Shown piece by piece: positions 1 through 12,600 of a stretch of 64,000 bases of DNA. Each line of letters opens with the position of its first letter. The first letter of the stretch is position 1. Under the pieces are notes generated by a model. It did no database searches, was not told the origin of the DNA, and was given only the letters and a program-made list of their open reading frames with translations. The stretch is from Eunapius fragilis (lineage: Eukaryota; Porifera; Demospongiae; Spongillida; Spongillidae): NCBI GenBank assembly GCA_963681505.1, contig OY811980.1:2964553-3028552 (forward strand), given 5' to 3'. The translations under genes were made by a program, and so were the position numbers.

Positions 1-439
1 GTTAGGTAATGAAAGATTTTCACATCATACAGTGTTTGGAATAAGTATGCTCCACATGTATGTTGCTACTAGTTATTTTCAAAATTTCTGTGTTAAATGT
101 TATCTTCCACTAACAGTTTGTATCATAATACAGTTAGTGTTTACAAATCAGATAAAACTACAATAACTATTGATCAGTGCACAAACCATGATATTTCCGC
201 TTAATAACAATTTGTCCCCTCCACTTAAAATGCATTGAATATAAGGAACATAAAGACTTCTACCTGTCCCAATCTTAATATAATGTTGCTCTGCAAGATC
301 CCCATGTAGCTCTAATGCTGCTTCATTTTAGCACGCTATCTCACTTAGCTCGCACCACACCCCCATCAATAGTGTAATGGTGATGCCTCCCAGAGGTGGA
401 GACAATATAGGATCTTAGGGTGTCAGCTGTCGCAACTCT
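1..439. other. No gene seen
   Basis: This stretch is AT-rich DNA with no open frame that I can support and no repeat that recurs elsewhere in the window. It borders the integrase relic that begins near 440. Confidence 0.5.
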
Positions 440-1180
440 TGCCTGAGTGTCACCATTTCGAACTCAGACCTCGGTTCCACTGTTTAATTCTGATTGTTCT
501 CGAGCACCATGTCACACACTTTCTGTATCCTTTTTGCCAGTTCATCAGATCTGTGAAATCCTTTGAGGTATGGCCATTCAGGAATTAGCCAGCTTGTTAC
601 TTGTGGTGTGGTTGTGTGCAAGCGCTGACCAAACAAGAGCTCAGCTGGACTGAGCCACACGATGGCAAAGGTGTTGCCCTGTATTTAAGTAGTGCCAGAT
701 GAGGGTCATCAGTATGCTAAAGGAGTGCTTTGATTGTTTTCACTGTCCGTTCAGCTAGCCCATTGCCTCTAGGGTAGTATGGACTACTGGTGGTATGCTG
801 AAAACTGTATGAAGCAGTAAATGCTTTCATTTCGTTCAAAGTGTACTGAGACCCAATATCTATGACGAGTTCTTCAGGAATGCCATTATGTGCAAATACA
901 CAAATGAATGTTTCAATCAAGATCTGAGATGTTGTTCTTGAAGTTATATCACCTCTAGGTATGTGCGCCCATGCAACGTGAAGATGTCTGAAGCTATTTT
1001 CTGCCAAGGACATTTGGGGAGAGCTGTGGGTATCATTGGTTCCACTGAAGTAAAGTTCCTTTTTGTACACATGTGACAGTGTTGAATCATTTTGCAAATC
1101 TGTTGGTTCAGCCCCGACCACCAGATAGCAGCTGTGGCTCTCAAGCGACATCATTGGATGCCAAGGTGTCCCTCATGTAG
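440..1180 (-). mobile_element. Ty3/gypsy integrase relic
   Basis: The minus strand carries remains of a Ty3/gypsy-type integrase: part of the zinc-binding module (CHMCTKRNF region), the catalytic core (GIPEELVIDIGSQY and SPYYPRGNGLAERTVKTIKA regions) and a short C-terminal part towards 480. Parts appear in the usual order. It resembles the integrases of K02A2.6-like gypsy elements. No LTRs were found beside it. It is a broken, old fossil with several interruptions, and only the integrase part remains here. Confidence 0.8.
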
Positions 1181-1639
1181 CGTTTGTACGGTGTAAGAGT
1201 GTAGAGATGTTCGAACAATTATTCTGTTCCCATACAATAGCAGGTCGTTGCAGATGGCTAGATCACTTCAAACCAGCCAGAGTGGTTTAAGATCGGTTGT
1301 GATTTTTGCTTCAGAGGCCATCCATTTAGACACAACTGTCGGAGTGAAGTGCACACAGGATCAGCTTGCTGAGCTGAGTGATACCGTTCTAGGAGTGACG
1401 TCAGTGTGTATGAGGCATTAAATATACAACTGTAGGGTATTGAAAATGACCCATATTTTGGGTGTGGTAACCCTGGTCACAGCTATCTCTTTGGTCACAT
1501 GAAGGATTAAATCCTGGCAAACACGTTGGATTGGGCAGCGTTCTAAAATACTCTATGGACCAGGAGACCAAGCATTGAATGTAGCAGGACAATTTGCCGC
1601 TACATTGACATACAAAGGAATTAATACAATCACATCAGG

Positions 1640-2005
1640 CAATCTTTGTGGTAAAGGGCCTTAAGACGAACCTGCTAGGCCTACCAGCACTGTGTGCGCT
1701 GAAGCTAATTGCATGGGTCGAATCAGTGGAGCAATATGACGACACAATCTGTTGAAAATATGCTACACTGTTCACTGGCCTTGGAAATATGGGCGTGGAA
1801 TACACAATCAAGTTAAGGCCAAATGCAAAACCGTATACTCTGAGCACACCCTGGAATATTCCTTTAGCTCTGTGAAGCAAGGTTAAGGAGGAACTCATAA
1901 ATATGGAAAAATCAGGTATTATCTCAAAAGTGGAAGCCCAACCGAATGGTGCACAGGAATGGTTGTTGTCCCAAAGAAACACAACCAGAAGTGCACCAAT
2001 GCAAG
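1640..2005 (+). mobile_element. Ty3/gypsy reverse transcriptase relic
   Basis: The plus strand holds the start of a Ty3/gypsy reverse transcriptase domain, recognisable from an N-terminal region ending in MEKSGIISKVEAQP and a VVVPKKH segment. It lies in opposite orientation to the integrase relic just upstream, so the two pieces are either from different insertions or have been rearranged. It is broken and old, with no LTR seen. Confidence 0.7.
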
Positions 2006-2184
2006 GCTTCGCTAGGCAGTGTTACTCTAGCTTAAAATTGTAGTATAAGGACTTTAGTTGGTTAATAATATTGAAGAAAGTTTCTCTGTATTTATTACCT
2101 AGTTACACAAATCAACTGATACCAGACGATGAAAGTGCTATATTAAATATATTGACTAGTCAAATGAGTTCCTCACACTTCTGG

Positions 2185-2690
2185 AAAGTTAACCACATCC
2201 ACAGGGCTCTTTTCTGTCGGCTATGTTCCTTAACCCCTCACAAACCTCGTAAGTTCACCACACCCACACGGAGCTTTTCTGTCGGCTGTTTTCCTTAATC
2301 CCTCACAGTCCTAGAAAGTACACCAGGGCTCATTTTTGTCAGCTATGTTCCTTAACCCCCCTCCTAGAATGTTTACCACACCCACAGAGCTCTTTTATGT
2401 TGGCTATGTTCCTTAACCCCTCACACTCATGTTAAGTTTACCACACCCACTGGGCTTTTCTTGTTGGCTATGTTCCTTAATCCCTCACACTTCTCACCAC
2501 ATCCATAGGGCTCTTTTTGTCAGATCTCACTTATCCCTCGTGCTCTTAAAAGGAAAGTCACACCCACAAGGCTCTTTTTTTTGTCAGCTTAACCCCCACA
2601 CTTCCTTTCAAATTGGACCTCACCTACAGGGTTCTTTGTGTCCGCTAAGTAGGCCACACCAACAAGACACTGCTCACAACCAGAGCGACC
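2185..2690. repeat. Degenerate ~62-bp tandem array
   Basis: About eight imperfect copies of a unit of roughly 62 bp follow one another. Each has a CTATGTTCCTTAA-like block, a CCTCACA block and an ACCACACCCACAGGGCT-like block. The CTATGTTCCTTAA block recurs near 2222, 2286, 2343, 2404 and 2468, giving spacings of 57 to 64 bp. The last unit (2600-2660) has a close relative at 47041-47095. Open frames through the array are by-products of the repeat. Confidence 0.8.
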
Positions 2691-3446
2691 TTGTTCAATG
2701 GCGTATTCAGGATTTCAGTGAGGGGGGGTCTTCAATACAAAAAGTGGGAACAGTGCAAGTCCTGTCTTGGCAGCACTCTCCTATGCAACACTGTAATTGC
2801 GGAAGCTACCATACCCTTGTCGAATAGGGTATTAACACAAGGCTTGTTTGGACCAACTGCCATAGAGATGTGAAAATCACTTATACTTGGTATAGTGGGC
2901 AGATGGGTGCATATATCTACAGCATATTCTAAGATAGGCGCTTTTTCTGACGGCTATACAAAACCCCTTGAAAATGGCCCTTTCTAAGATGGCGGCTACT
3001 GGTTAAAATGAATGGCTTAGTGTAAAGTCGCTTTGATGGTCTTCTGGCTTCCAGTATGGGGAAAACGATTTAAAAGTGTAGTTGCATTATGCCAGCTTTC
3101 ATCAGTACAGTAGTCTACAACTGCCAGTACGCTTACCATCAATTCAAATCCAATTCCAAATTGATGCATCCATTCCATATGTGTTTCTCTAACATCTAAA
3201 CAATTCTGTTTCAGTACTCCAAACTCTTCGATAAAACTCTGTGATTAGCCTGACCTGTGAAAAATAATAAAAATGTCAGCTGGCAACCTCATTACTGGTT
3301 TTACAGGTGCATGCCAAGTTCCTATATTTCATCAGGAGAGATTGCAATTGCAATTCCTCCATCCATTAGTTTCTTCCCTTATCCAGGTTGATTCACTTCC
3401 TTTTGGAGGACATGATCGGAATTCTCAGCAGTAGCTAACACATTGA
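2691..3446. other. No gene seen
   Basis: No supported gene lies here. Near 2699 a GGCGTATTCAGGATTTC block followed by a G run looks like one end of a small TIR element, but I could not find the matching end. Confidence 0.4.
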
Positions 3447-3451
3447 ACAGC

Positions 3452-3750
3452 CAGTGGCGGATCCAGGGGGAGGGTGGCGGGGTCTTTGGGGTCTAAAGAC
3501 ACCCCCCCCCCCCCCCTCAACCAGCTATTAAGAATAATTAAATACATAAATTGACACGTTCCAATATGAAGTGTTCAAAGAGCACTATGCGAGGAGTGAC
3601 TGCTGTGTCGACCCCACTGGGAGTACTAGCAACACTCCCCCACACCCCCTGGCAGCCACGGGAGGGGTACGCCCCTCCCATACCCACCCGCACATGTAAA
3701 TATAGTTATTATACCCCCCCCTCCCTCCCGAAATCCTGGATCTGCCCCTG
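3452..3750. mobile_element. Small TIR element with 5-bp TSD
   Basis: A 299-bp non-autonomous DNA element begins CAGTGGCGGATCCAGG and ends with the near complement CCTGGATCTGCCCCTG. It is bounded by a perfect ACAGC duplication (3447-3451 and 3751-3755). The ends carry poly-C tracts. The CAGTGGCG start is seen in many hAT-like MITEs, and a 5-bp duplication would fit the hAT5 group; that assignment is inference. It encodes nothing recognisable. Confidence 0.85.
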
Positions 3751-3755
3751 ACAGC

Positions 3756-4779
3756 TGTGACAAGATTTTGTTTGACTTCTTATACTCTCTGGAGATCATG
3801 CCTGGTGTCATGCAGTGACTATACTGCATATTTACATGGGTAGATAAACGCATATGAGGTTTGGCGTTACAAAATATTTACTGTTCCAGCTGCTTGAATA
3901 TGAACGTATGACATTGCTATAGAGTTCTCACTTGTAAAGTGCAAATAGGTCTTGGTACTTCTTGTGCGAGACGTTATCATTATTTATGTAATGTTGTGTA
4001 ACTATTATGTAATCACACGTGTTGCAAAAGAAACAATGAACGATTATCACGAGTGTAATTTGAATAGGATCTAGACGAGATGTGTCTTACTAGAAAAGAG
4101 TTTTGTAAACTTCTATAGGCACTTCAGCTGTCCCTTGCTGCATGATGTGTATCATTTTCTCCAACTGTTATACATCTCTTGCATGTATTGCACTGTACAT
4201 CATGCAGCAAATGAATACTGGGTTGTGGACACTTTGTAATGTCAAACTGTAGTCAACATGGACTCTGCTTGGCCGACATGCGTGCACCACAACATGCACT
4301 GACAGTGGTTGTTTAACTGATTACAGAAACAGGACCATGGCCTTCAATTCCTGGTTGTTGTAAAGATGATTGCTCAAACCATGATAAAATCTTCATGGTT
4401 CGTGGCTTAATCAACATAGGTTCCAGGCATGTGTATAACCTGTCTTGAATTCTTGATTTCTTATTAACTTGCTGGGAGTGTATTTGCACATGCCTGCTAA
4501 GAATATATGCCCTGTATGGTCCATATTTTGATGAATTTCAAGTGCTATATGGCTTGATCATGCTATGCTTCTCTAAAGTGTTCTTGTAGATGGTATGATG
4601 CTGCATAGGCAGATAGCCACATATTTCCAGCCAATTGCAATTGGAATGCAAGAGTAGATCAGATACCTATGTAGGGCATTGGTGTACAACTGTACAAGGA
4701 TCAAAGACTAATCCAGTGAATTTTCACATGTGGTGCGGTGGGGGGGGGTGGGATGTAGGAGACCTGGGCATGTTTCAAG
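3756..4779. other. No gene seen
   Basis: This is AT-rich DNA without a supported gene or recurring repeat. Confidence 0.4.
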
Positions 4780-5165
4780 GAACCCTTAGCTATAGAATAG
4801 AGAAACATGATATGTGTGTTGATGCAGATGAAGAGTGTGCTGAATCTGTTGATGTTTTGAATTCTGTGTTTGTCCTCAGAAAACCTTTGTCATCACCTAT
4901 AGTAGTGAGAGTGAAGCTCAATGGGAAGGATGCAGTGATGAAACTGGATACTGGAACAGCAGGGTCGATCATTCCGGAATGACAACGGTTATTTCCTCAC
5001 AGTGATTGCCAAAAAACAATTGCTCTTTTGAGGACGTACATTGGTGAACCTATAGCAGTTAAGGCTGTCCTACCAGTAAGGTAGAGTATGGCTCTCAGGT
5101 TTACAGCCTGGGCCCAATAAAAGCTAGAGACAACAACAGACTTCTTTGTAATATCTAGGTGACGG
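4780..5165 (+). mobile_element. Ty3/gypsy protease relic
   Basis: The plus strand contains a retropepsin-like segment. A VKLNGKDAVMKLDTGTAGS region carries the aspartic-protease DTG signature, and a short downstream part of the domain continues towards 5165. This is the protease region of a Ty3/gypsy-type polyprotein. No LTR or gag was found beside it. It is a broken fossil fragment. Confidence 0.65.
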
Positions 5166-6240
5166 CACATCCGGAGTACAAAATAATCAGATCGTGAAGT
5201 TGTCTATTGGGTCAGGCAGTGAAAAGGGCCCTTAATGCATATTATATAAAATTTCCAGCAAGGAGCATCAAAGTTGACACTTGCAATTAAAAATGTACAT
5301 GTAATTAAAAATTCAGGCCACTGTAACTCCATGATGAATAGGCTAATTTCCGGTGCATAAGAAAGAAGTTGCAGAGGACATAAGTGTCTCTTAGAATATG
5401 AAATAATTTGAAAACTATGCGGTAGGTCCCTTTTCGCTGCCTCCATCCCAAGGGTATAATAGATCTAATGATCTCTGGTACATGTAATAGACGTAGAATA
5501 CACTCCACCCCCCCCCCCCCCCCCCAGGACCCCCTCCCCCTCCCCTTTATAAATTGGAACATCCAGTTTTAAGAATAGCACATATCATCCCCCCGCCCCA
5601 CTTTCCTACACCTGTGCATTTTAATGTAAATTAAGCAAAAAGCCTAATTTCTGTTTTAAATACATGTATGGGAACATGCGAAAAACAAATCTCTTTTCAA
5701 TCTTCGATTTCTGAGTAACAATCCCCATGCTTTAAACAAGGCTGTCTAGAAGCTCATTGTTTAGTCTCACCACCCAGACCAAACCTTTTGTTGTTGCATT
5801 TTCATTTCATAAATTTTTATCAACCCCCCCCCCCCCCCCCCCCCCCCCCACCACCTTCTAATATCCTGTGTAGGGGTCACAGGATGATTTGATGACAAGC
5901 GCAATGATAAAGACACAAAAAACGGACCATTTTTTAAAATTAAATGGATCGACAGGAGAAACTACATGTACATGGATTGAAGCTACTAGTATGATGCAAT
6001 GTTTGCATTAAAAAAACCTTGACACATGACCATGATCATACATGTGGATATTTTCTACATGTAGAAGGTATAGTGTGGCGCCGCAGGCGCCTCCCCACCG
6101 GAGGCGAAGCCTAAAAACGTGGCGCCATTAGAGAGTTTCAATGAAGAGTGTCGGGAGTAAGGGACGGGTGCAATTCGACAAAGAGGATTCTAATCGACGC
6201 AACTTCGTTGCTCTGTCTATGTCACAATAAGTTTGTGAAC
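5166..6240. other. Region upstream of DSCC1
   Basis: No gene is visible. Two long poly-C tracts (5508-5525 and about 5823-5849) stand out. A GC-rich stretch with GGCGCC-containing inverted blocks lies at 6073-6125. Confidence 0.4.
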
Positions 6241-6254
6241 TGTGTGTGTGTGTA

Positions 6255-6321
<67 letters not shown>
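6241..6321. repeat. (TG)n microsatellite
   Basis: About 40 TG dinucleotides run almost without interruption, some 290 bp upstream of the inferred DSCC1 start codon. The histidine/threonine-rich reading frames across it are artefacts. Confidence 0.95.
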
Positions 6322-6322
<1 letters not shown>

Positions 6323-6606
6323 AGCGTGCGTACACCATGCACCATGCACGCTATTAGCTTATACCTTGCGTACTTCAGTTCTTTGAGCTAGACCATGGCC
6401 GCGGAGTAAGATACTAGCTCAAATTTGTCTGATATGCTGCCCTGATGGCGGATCGTATTGACAGTAAAAATACCCCGGCGGCATGGCGAGAAAGCCGCTA
6501 GTGCTAGTCCTTCCGGTATCACCTTACTATTAGGAGTCCGCGGTAATACGCGGGGTTAAGATCCGTAATATATTTGGATGGCGGGAACGCAGGAGGTAGG
6601 CCGGCA

Positions 6607-9600
6607 ATGGTTTACTTAAATGCAGAGTAAGAAGCCGATGAATAGGTGTCAGCCCCCCCCCCCACCCATGTTCAGGCCGTGTTATCCTCCTGCACACCTG
6701 CTAAGCTAGGCTTAGGTTAGGGTTAAGTGGTACGTAAAACTTCACTCAGTCTAGACGAACTGAAGAAGAAGTTCACGCGTCGGCAGAAGCAGCAGGTCTT
6801 GTACACTACCGCGGACCCGTTCAGCTGCTACGCTTCAGCCCGCAGCTGAATGCACAGGACATCAAGCTGATGGAGTTGCCTAACGACGTGCTCGAAGCCA
6901 TGAGGAAGGGGGACCGGTCAGTTGAAGGGGGGGGGGGGGGGGGGGGTAGGTAGGTAGGTAGGTAGGTAGGTAGGTAGGCGGAGCTTAGCATTGCACATGT
7001 AGGGAAAAGAAGCAGGTAGGGTGAGAAGTGAAGAGATAGGGAGGGAGGGTGAGAAGGGGGATGCACATGTAATGTAACTTGTAGATTATATAGTACCCTC
7101 CACTGAGGTGTTGAATCAATGATGTGTCTATTTTAGTATAGTCATACGTGGAGACCCTAGTGATGATGCGGTGCTGTGCACTGGGGACCGGACCTATGAG
7201 CTAAAGATAGCCGAGACCTCCAATGCTTTGCTGCTGTCCCCAGACCTGTACCTCCCGACCAATCCTCGTTAGTCCGTAAGAATGTGCTTGCTTCTTCTTG
7301 CAACAGGATATTCCTGATGTGTATAACATGCATGACTGGCTTCTCAACTGCTGAGGACAAGCCAGTCATTCACTACACCTGTACACTGTACATGTTTGCT
7401 CACTGTGTGTTTGTGTGGTATGTGTGTGTCTTATGTGTGTTTGCACATGTGTGTATGCGTATATGTGCGTGTGTTGTGTGTGTGTGTGTGTGTTAACAAA
7501 ATGCATACATGTATGTGTATGCTAACAAAATGCATACGTTCTCCAGAATTAAAGGGATTTGCTGATGGAAGTTTAGTCAATTCCCAGGTACGTTGTATCA
7601 GGGTTTGAAGGAAGGTTTCTCTGTTTGCATTGGTGAAGATTTGTTTGTGTGATGAGTGTGTGGTGTGGTGTGGGTTAATGTTGAACATGAGATGAATTTG
7701 ACTTCTCTGTGGGAAGCTAATTTGAATAAAATAATTGCAAGATAGACATGCATTTTAAATATGATTCAATTGTAAAGACATGCTTATGTAATTAAACTTA
7801 CATTGCTGGATGGAAGCCATTTTGTTAATGCCTTTTCAAAACCCTCCTACCCCCACCTGCTCCCTTCCACCTGCTACCCACTTCTCTGCCACCTTCCTGG
7901 ACCCTCCCACTTCCCTCCACCTTCCCCCATCTCTCCCTGTACTTCATGTACACATGCAAGACAGTCAGATAACTAGTTACATGTAAGTGACTACATGTAA
8001 TTGTATACCGATGGCTATGGATTAGCTTAGGTTGTAGGATTATGGCTAAAGTTCTAAGCATGTCTGAATGAAATCTCATTTCGGCTTAGCAATGTCCTTG
8101 GCAACCCCTACACCATCCCATGCACATCATACCAGGAGACATCCTGTTTAGATCGTCACCCTTCTTAGACTCCTCATTTGCATGGTTGTGCACCAGAAGC
8201 ATCTGCTCTGCTTGTTCATCATTCAATATTATTCCAATAACTGCTTCAAGTGGAAAATGCCTTCATACATGTAGTTAAAACATTCATATGTACATGTACT
8301 GTATATACATGTACTTCCACTTCCCATGAAGGCCTCTGTTACCTGAACATATACCTTGTTTGAGTTCTTATCAAAGCAGCCTTCCTACCTTAACTTTTGG
8401 TGGCTCTAAAAAGCTTTTCTGTCACCATGCAGTATTGCAGTCCATATAAAGAGGGTGTAAATGCACATAGATATGCAGAAATTCTATTGTTTTAACCTCT
8501 ACTCCATTCATCCTGTGTATACATATGCGAACAAACAGTTTTTGTAGCCAATGGGTATATATTATGAAGTCATACCGCTTCGATGCCATTTTTATTTGTT
8601 AAGGTTCCTGTGACCTTAGGTACAAAGTTTTTGTTCTGCAATGCTAACTCGACAATGGGCAGTGCAGTACCGTGACGCATGTCATCTAATACCTGAAACT
8701 TTTACATGTAATTGCCTAACCTACCGGAATGGAAATCATTATGTCATAATGATGCAATCATTTGAGTTGCATGCAAGATCCTGTACAGAGAATGCCTTAA
8801 ATTTTAGATGTTATGCACTGCCAAACAGTTTATTTTGACACACTAAGATCATCCAGGTAACCAGTGAGTGAGGTACAATGTACATGTACAGTGTAAGTGT
8901 TTTATTAACAAAGCTTTTTGCTATTTTGTTATCATTTTTTTCAACTACTCCATAACAAGCAGTTATTGCCCTCTCATGCTCACAACACAGATAGGTACAT
9001 GTAGCAGAAATTGTTGTTGGCAGGACTATAAGCAAACCAGTGGTAGAAAACTGCTTTGGAAGAAGTTTTCAAACAAGATATAAATCATGTAGCAGCTAAT
9101 TCACCCCCCACCCCCTCACTGCTTCACATGTTTGGGCAATAAACCAGTGGTTTCACACTGGGCATTCTCTAACTGTGAGCTGCTCTCTGTAGAAGGTTCC
9201 CATCATCGGTGCAAGCTATCCTCCACAATCAAAAAGGCTGGCTTTCTTTCTCTGCTTGATGGAGCATCCACAGTAGGCAAGGCCAGACTACTAGCCATCT
9301 CTGGTCCCCAACCACATGCTTGGCGGAGGGCACAACATCCTAAGTTGGGGTTAGCCTTGGTGCACAATGAAGTCCAACCCTTGGTGGCTTGTGTTTCCAC
9401 TTTTCACTGCTGCAGACGCTTGTCCACACTGTTCCCAACCCTTTGGGCTGCCACCATACCCTGACACATTGTTATGATGACGATGTAGTCCTAGCTGTTA
9501 CCAGGCTTGCCTTGCCTCCTGAGCAAGAAATGGCTTGTGGCCTTACAGTGTATAATCACTAACTTGTTTCTCACACGTTGGGCAGCATTTGACCTGAAGA

Positions 9601-12600
9601 CCATCAATCTGCTCAATTCAAACCTTTCACTGTGAGCGAACATGAGCTCTGGGGGTGCCCCAGGAGCTGGTAGAGCTTGGCAAGCACTATGGTGCTTCTA
9701 CTGCAGTGGGGGAGGACGGATATGTATCCCCATTGGTTGCTGAGGCATTTGGTGGTTTGAGTAGTGAGACTCAACTTTTCCAGCCCTCGCCATTGGCCAT
9801 CCAGCTGTTAAAGTCATGCCACCTCTGGCCTGAAGTGGTATAATCATCATTCGCTAAAAAAAAAAAAAAACGAACACAGACGGACTGACTATCAGCGTAT
9901 TTATGAATAGATACTATTATTATAAATACACATGTAGTAACCTGGTTGGTGGTGTGTTTTGTATTGATCATTGAAAGCCATCACTTTTATGAAGGGGATT
10001 ATTTGTTGAAACTTTCATTGAGTAGCCTCATCTGATGGTCCATTTTGTGTGGTTGTCAGCAAACTACTTTATTACGGGTTATTAATAATTTGGGAACTGG
10101 CACTGGTATAATGATGCAGCATATCATTGTACATGTGTGTATTTGTACCGTGCATGTGCATATAGGTGACTGCTTGTGTGGGGGACTACTATGAACTGCG
10201 TCCTTGCCAGCCCAAGACCCAGAAGCTGAAGGATATGCTATCAGAGTGTCCGTACAAGGGACCAGAGTATGAGGCAGAACAAGACGATGATGGCTCTGGT
10301 GAAATGGAGTCATTCCACGAGAGTGCAATTCAAAAGAAGCTAAAGAGACCACACAAGGTACATGTTGGGAGGAGGAGGATGAGGAGAAGGAGGAGGAGAA
10401 TGAGGAGAAGGAGGGGAAGGGTCATAAAGCACAACGCGTCTATGAAAGGATAATGTGGTAATGGGGTGTACATGTAGATGGTTAAAATACATGCACACAT
10501 GTTTAGGTATATACCTCTACATTTCAGTTGTACATTGCTGGCATGAAGATATGCACCCATTCAAATGTAACTGTTACATGTATGTCTGTACTAACTTGCA
10601 ATAGTACATCGCCATTCGGAATTGTGCGTGTTGAACCGGGACCACTAGGTCTGTTTCTATCCAGGTATTTACATGTACAAATGTAACAAGCATTAAATAT
10701 AGTTAGGTATTGCATGGCTCTAAGGTACTTGTATAGCCCTTGTGGCTTAGCCCTGCTAGGTACAGACCTCATAGCCCTGCTAGGTACAGACCTCATAGCA
10801 CTGCTAGGTACAGACCTCACAGCCCTGCTAGGTACAGACTTCACAGCCCTGCTAGGTACAGACCTCATAGTCCTGCTAGGTACAGACCTCATGGTCCTGC
10901 TAGGTACAGACCTCATAGCCCTGCTAGGTACAGACCTCACAGCCCTGCTAGGTAAAAACCTCACAGTACTGCTAGGTACAGACCTCACAGCCCTGCAAGG
11001 TACAGACCTCACAGCCCTGCTAGGTACAGACTTCACAGCCCTGCTAGGTACAGACCTCATAGTCCTGCTAGGTACAGACCTCATGGTCCTGCTAGGTCTC
11101 CTGCTAGGTACAGACTTCACAGCCCTGCTAGGTACAGACCTCATAGTTCTGCTAGGTACAGACCTCATAGCGCTGCTAGGTACAGACCTCACAGCCCTGC
11201 TAGGTACAGACCTCACAGTCCTGCTAGGTACAGACCTCACAGCCCTGCTAGGTACAGACCTCACAGCCCTGCTAGGTACAGACCTCACAGCCCTGCTAGG
11301 TACAGACCTCACAGCCCTGCTAGGTACAGACCTCACAGCTCTGCTAGGTACATGTACAGACTTCACAGCCCTGCTAGGTACAGACCTCATAGTCCTGCTA
11401 GGTACAGACCTCACAGCCCTGCTAGGTACAGACCTCACAGCCCTGCTACACTGTAGGTACAGATCTCATAGCCCTGCTATGTACAGACCTCACAGTCTTT
11501 TTACATGTAGGTACAGACCTCACAGCCCTGCTAGATACAGACCCCATAGGCGCAGTGTAGATAGGCTAGCTGTGCTGAAATTTGTCTTGTGACTCTCTGT
11601 TCAGTACTCTCTTGAGGAGCTAAAAGAGAGGGTTCAGGCCAGTGATGCTGAACTGTTAGAGGCATTGGAGCAGCAACAGGCTTGCAGCATAGATGGTGAG
11701 ATTGCAGTACCAGTCAATGGCATTGTAGTACATTTAGAGTGCAGTATTGTTAATGGGTATTGCATTTAGGTTTCTACATGTGGAGGGGGGGGGGGGGGGG
11801 GGAGGGAACAGAATCAAGTTAACTTCATCCTTGATCAATGTACGCATCCTGCCTTGTACGAGATTCAGGATATGCCCCCTAGACGTTGTACATGTACATG
11901 TATGTGTAGGTGTGGAAACAAATAAGATGTAAACATTCAAAGGGTATCCGTCCTTTTAATTTTATGCGTTTGTATTTTTCAGTAACATTTTCTGTGCTTT
12001 AATAAAAGAAACAATGATTAGTTTCCTCGACACAGCATAACAGATCCACACCCGTAAACACACATTGTGTGTAGATACCATGAAGTAAACATATTAGAAT
12101 TTCATTCATTATGTTGCAGTAGAACCTTATGCACAGCTGTGAGATATGAAGACCTTATTGTCGCATTGGGATATCCTTGCTACTCCTCCTGGTACACATG
12201 TAATGTACTCATTCCTTCCCCCTCCTCACAGGGTTCTGGCGAGCATTTGACCCTGACTACAGAGATCGGGTGTTCCAACATATCCTGACCCTTCTAGAAG
12301 AAGAGGACTGGAGCTACTGTCAGATCCCTCTTGATGGCTGCCTCAATAAACTGCTGCAGTTGGAGCCAAGGTTTCCTTGATTGTTTGTGTGTGGGCATTG
12401 TTTGTTAGTACTCAAGACTGATTATGAATGTCTATTGTTTGGGGGGGGGGGGGGGGGGGTGATGGTACATACATGTATGTCTACCATAGTTTGCAGATTT
12501 TTTGGGAGTAAAGTCAAGTACATGTACATGTACATGTATTAAAAAAAGTTTCAGCTCTGACCCTCCAAGTAACCAAGATGTACAAGTTGTGTCTTATTTT

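Noticed and set aside
440-2005. One continuous gypsy element
   Set aside because: The integrase and reverse transcriptase relics point in opposite directions, and no LTR pair encloses them.
6128-6349. His/Thr-rich frame
   Set aside because: Translation of the (TG)n microsatellite.
10524-11592. Long repetitive open frames on both strands (292 and 304 codons)
   Set aside because: They come from the 24-bp minisatellite, whose unit is a multiple of three without stops; flanking DSCC1 exons show the region is an intron.
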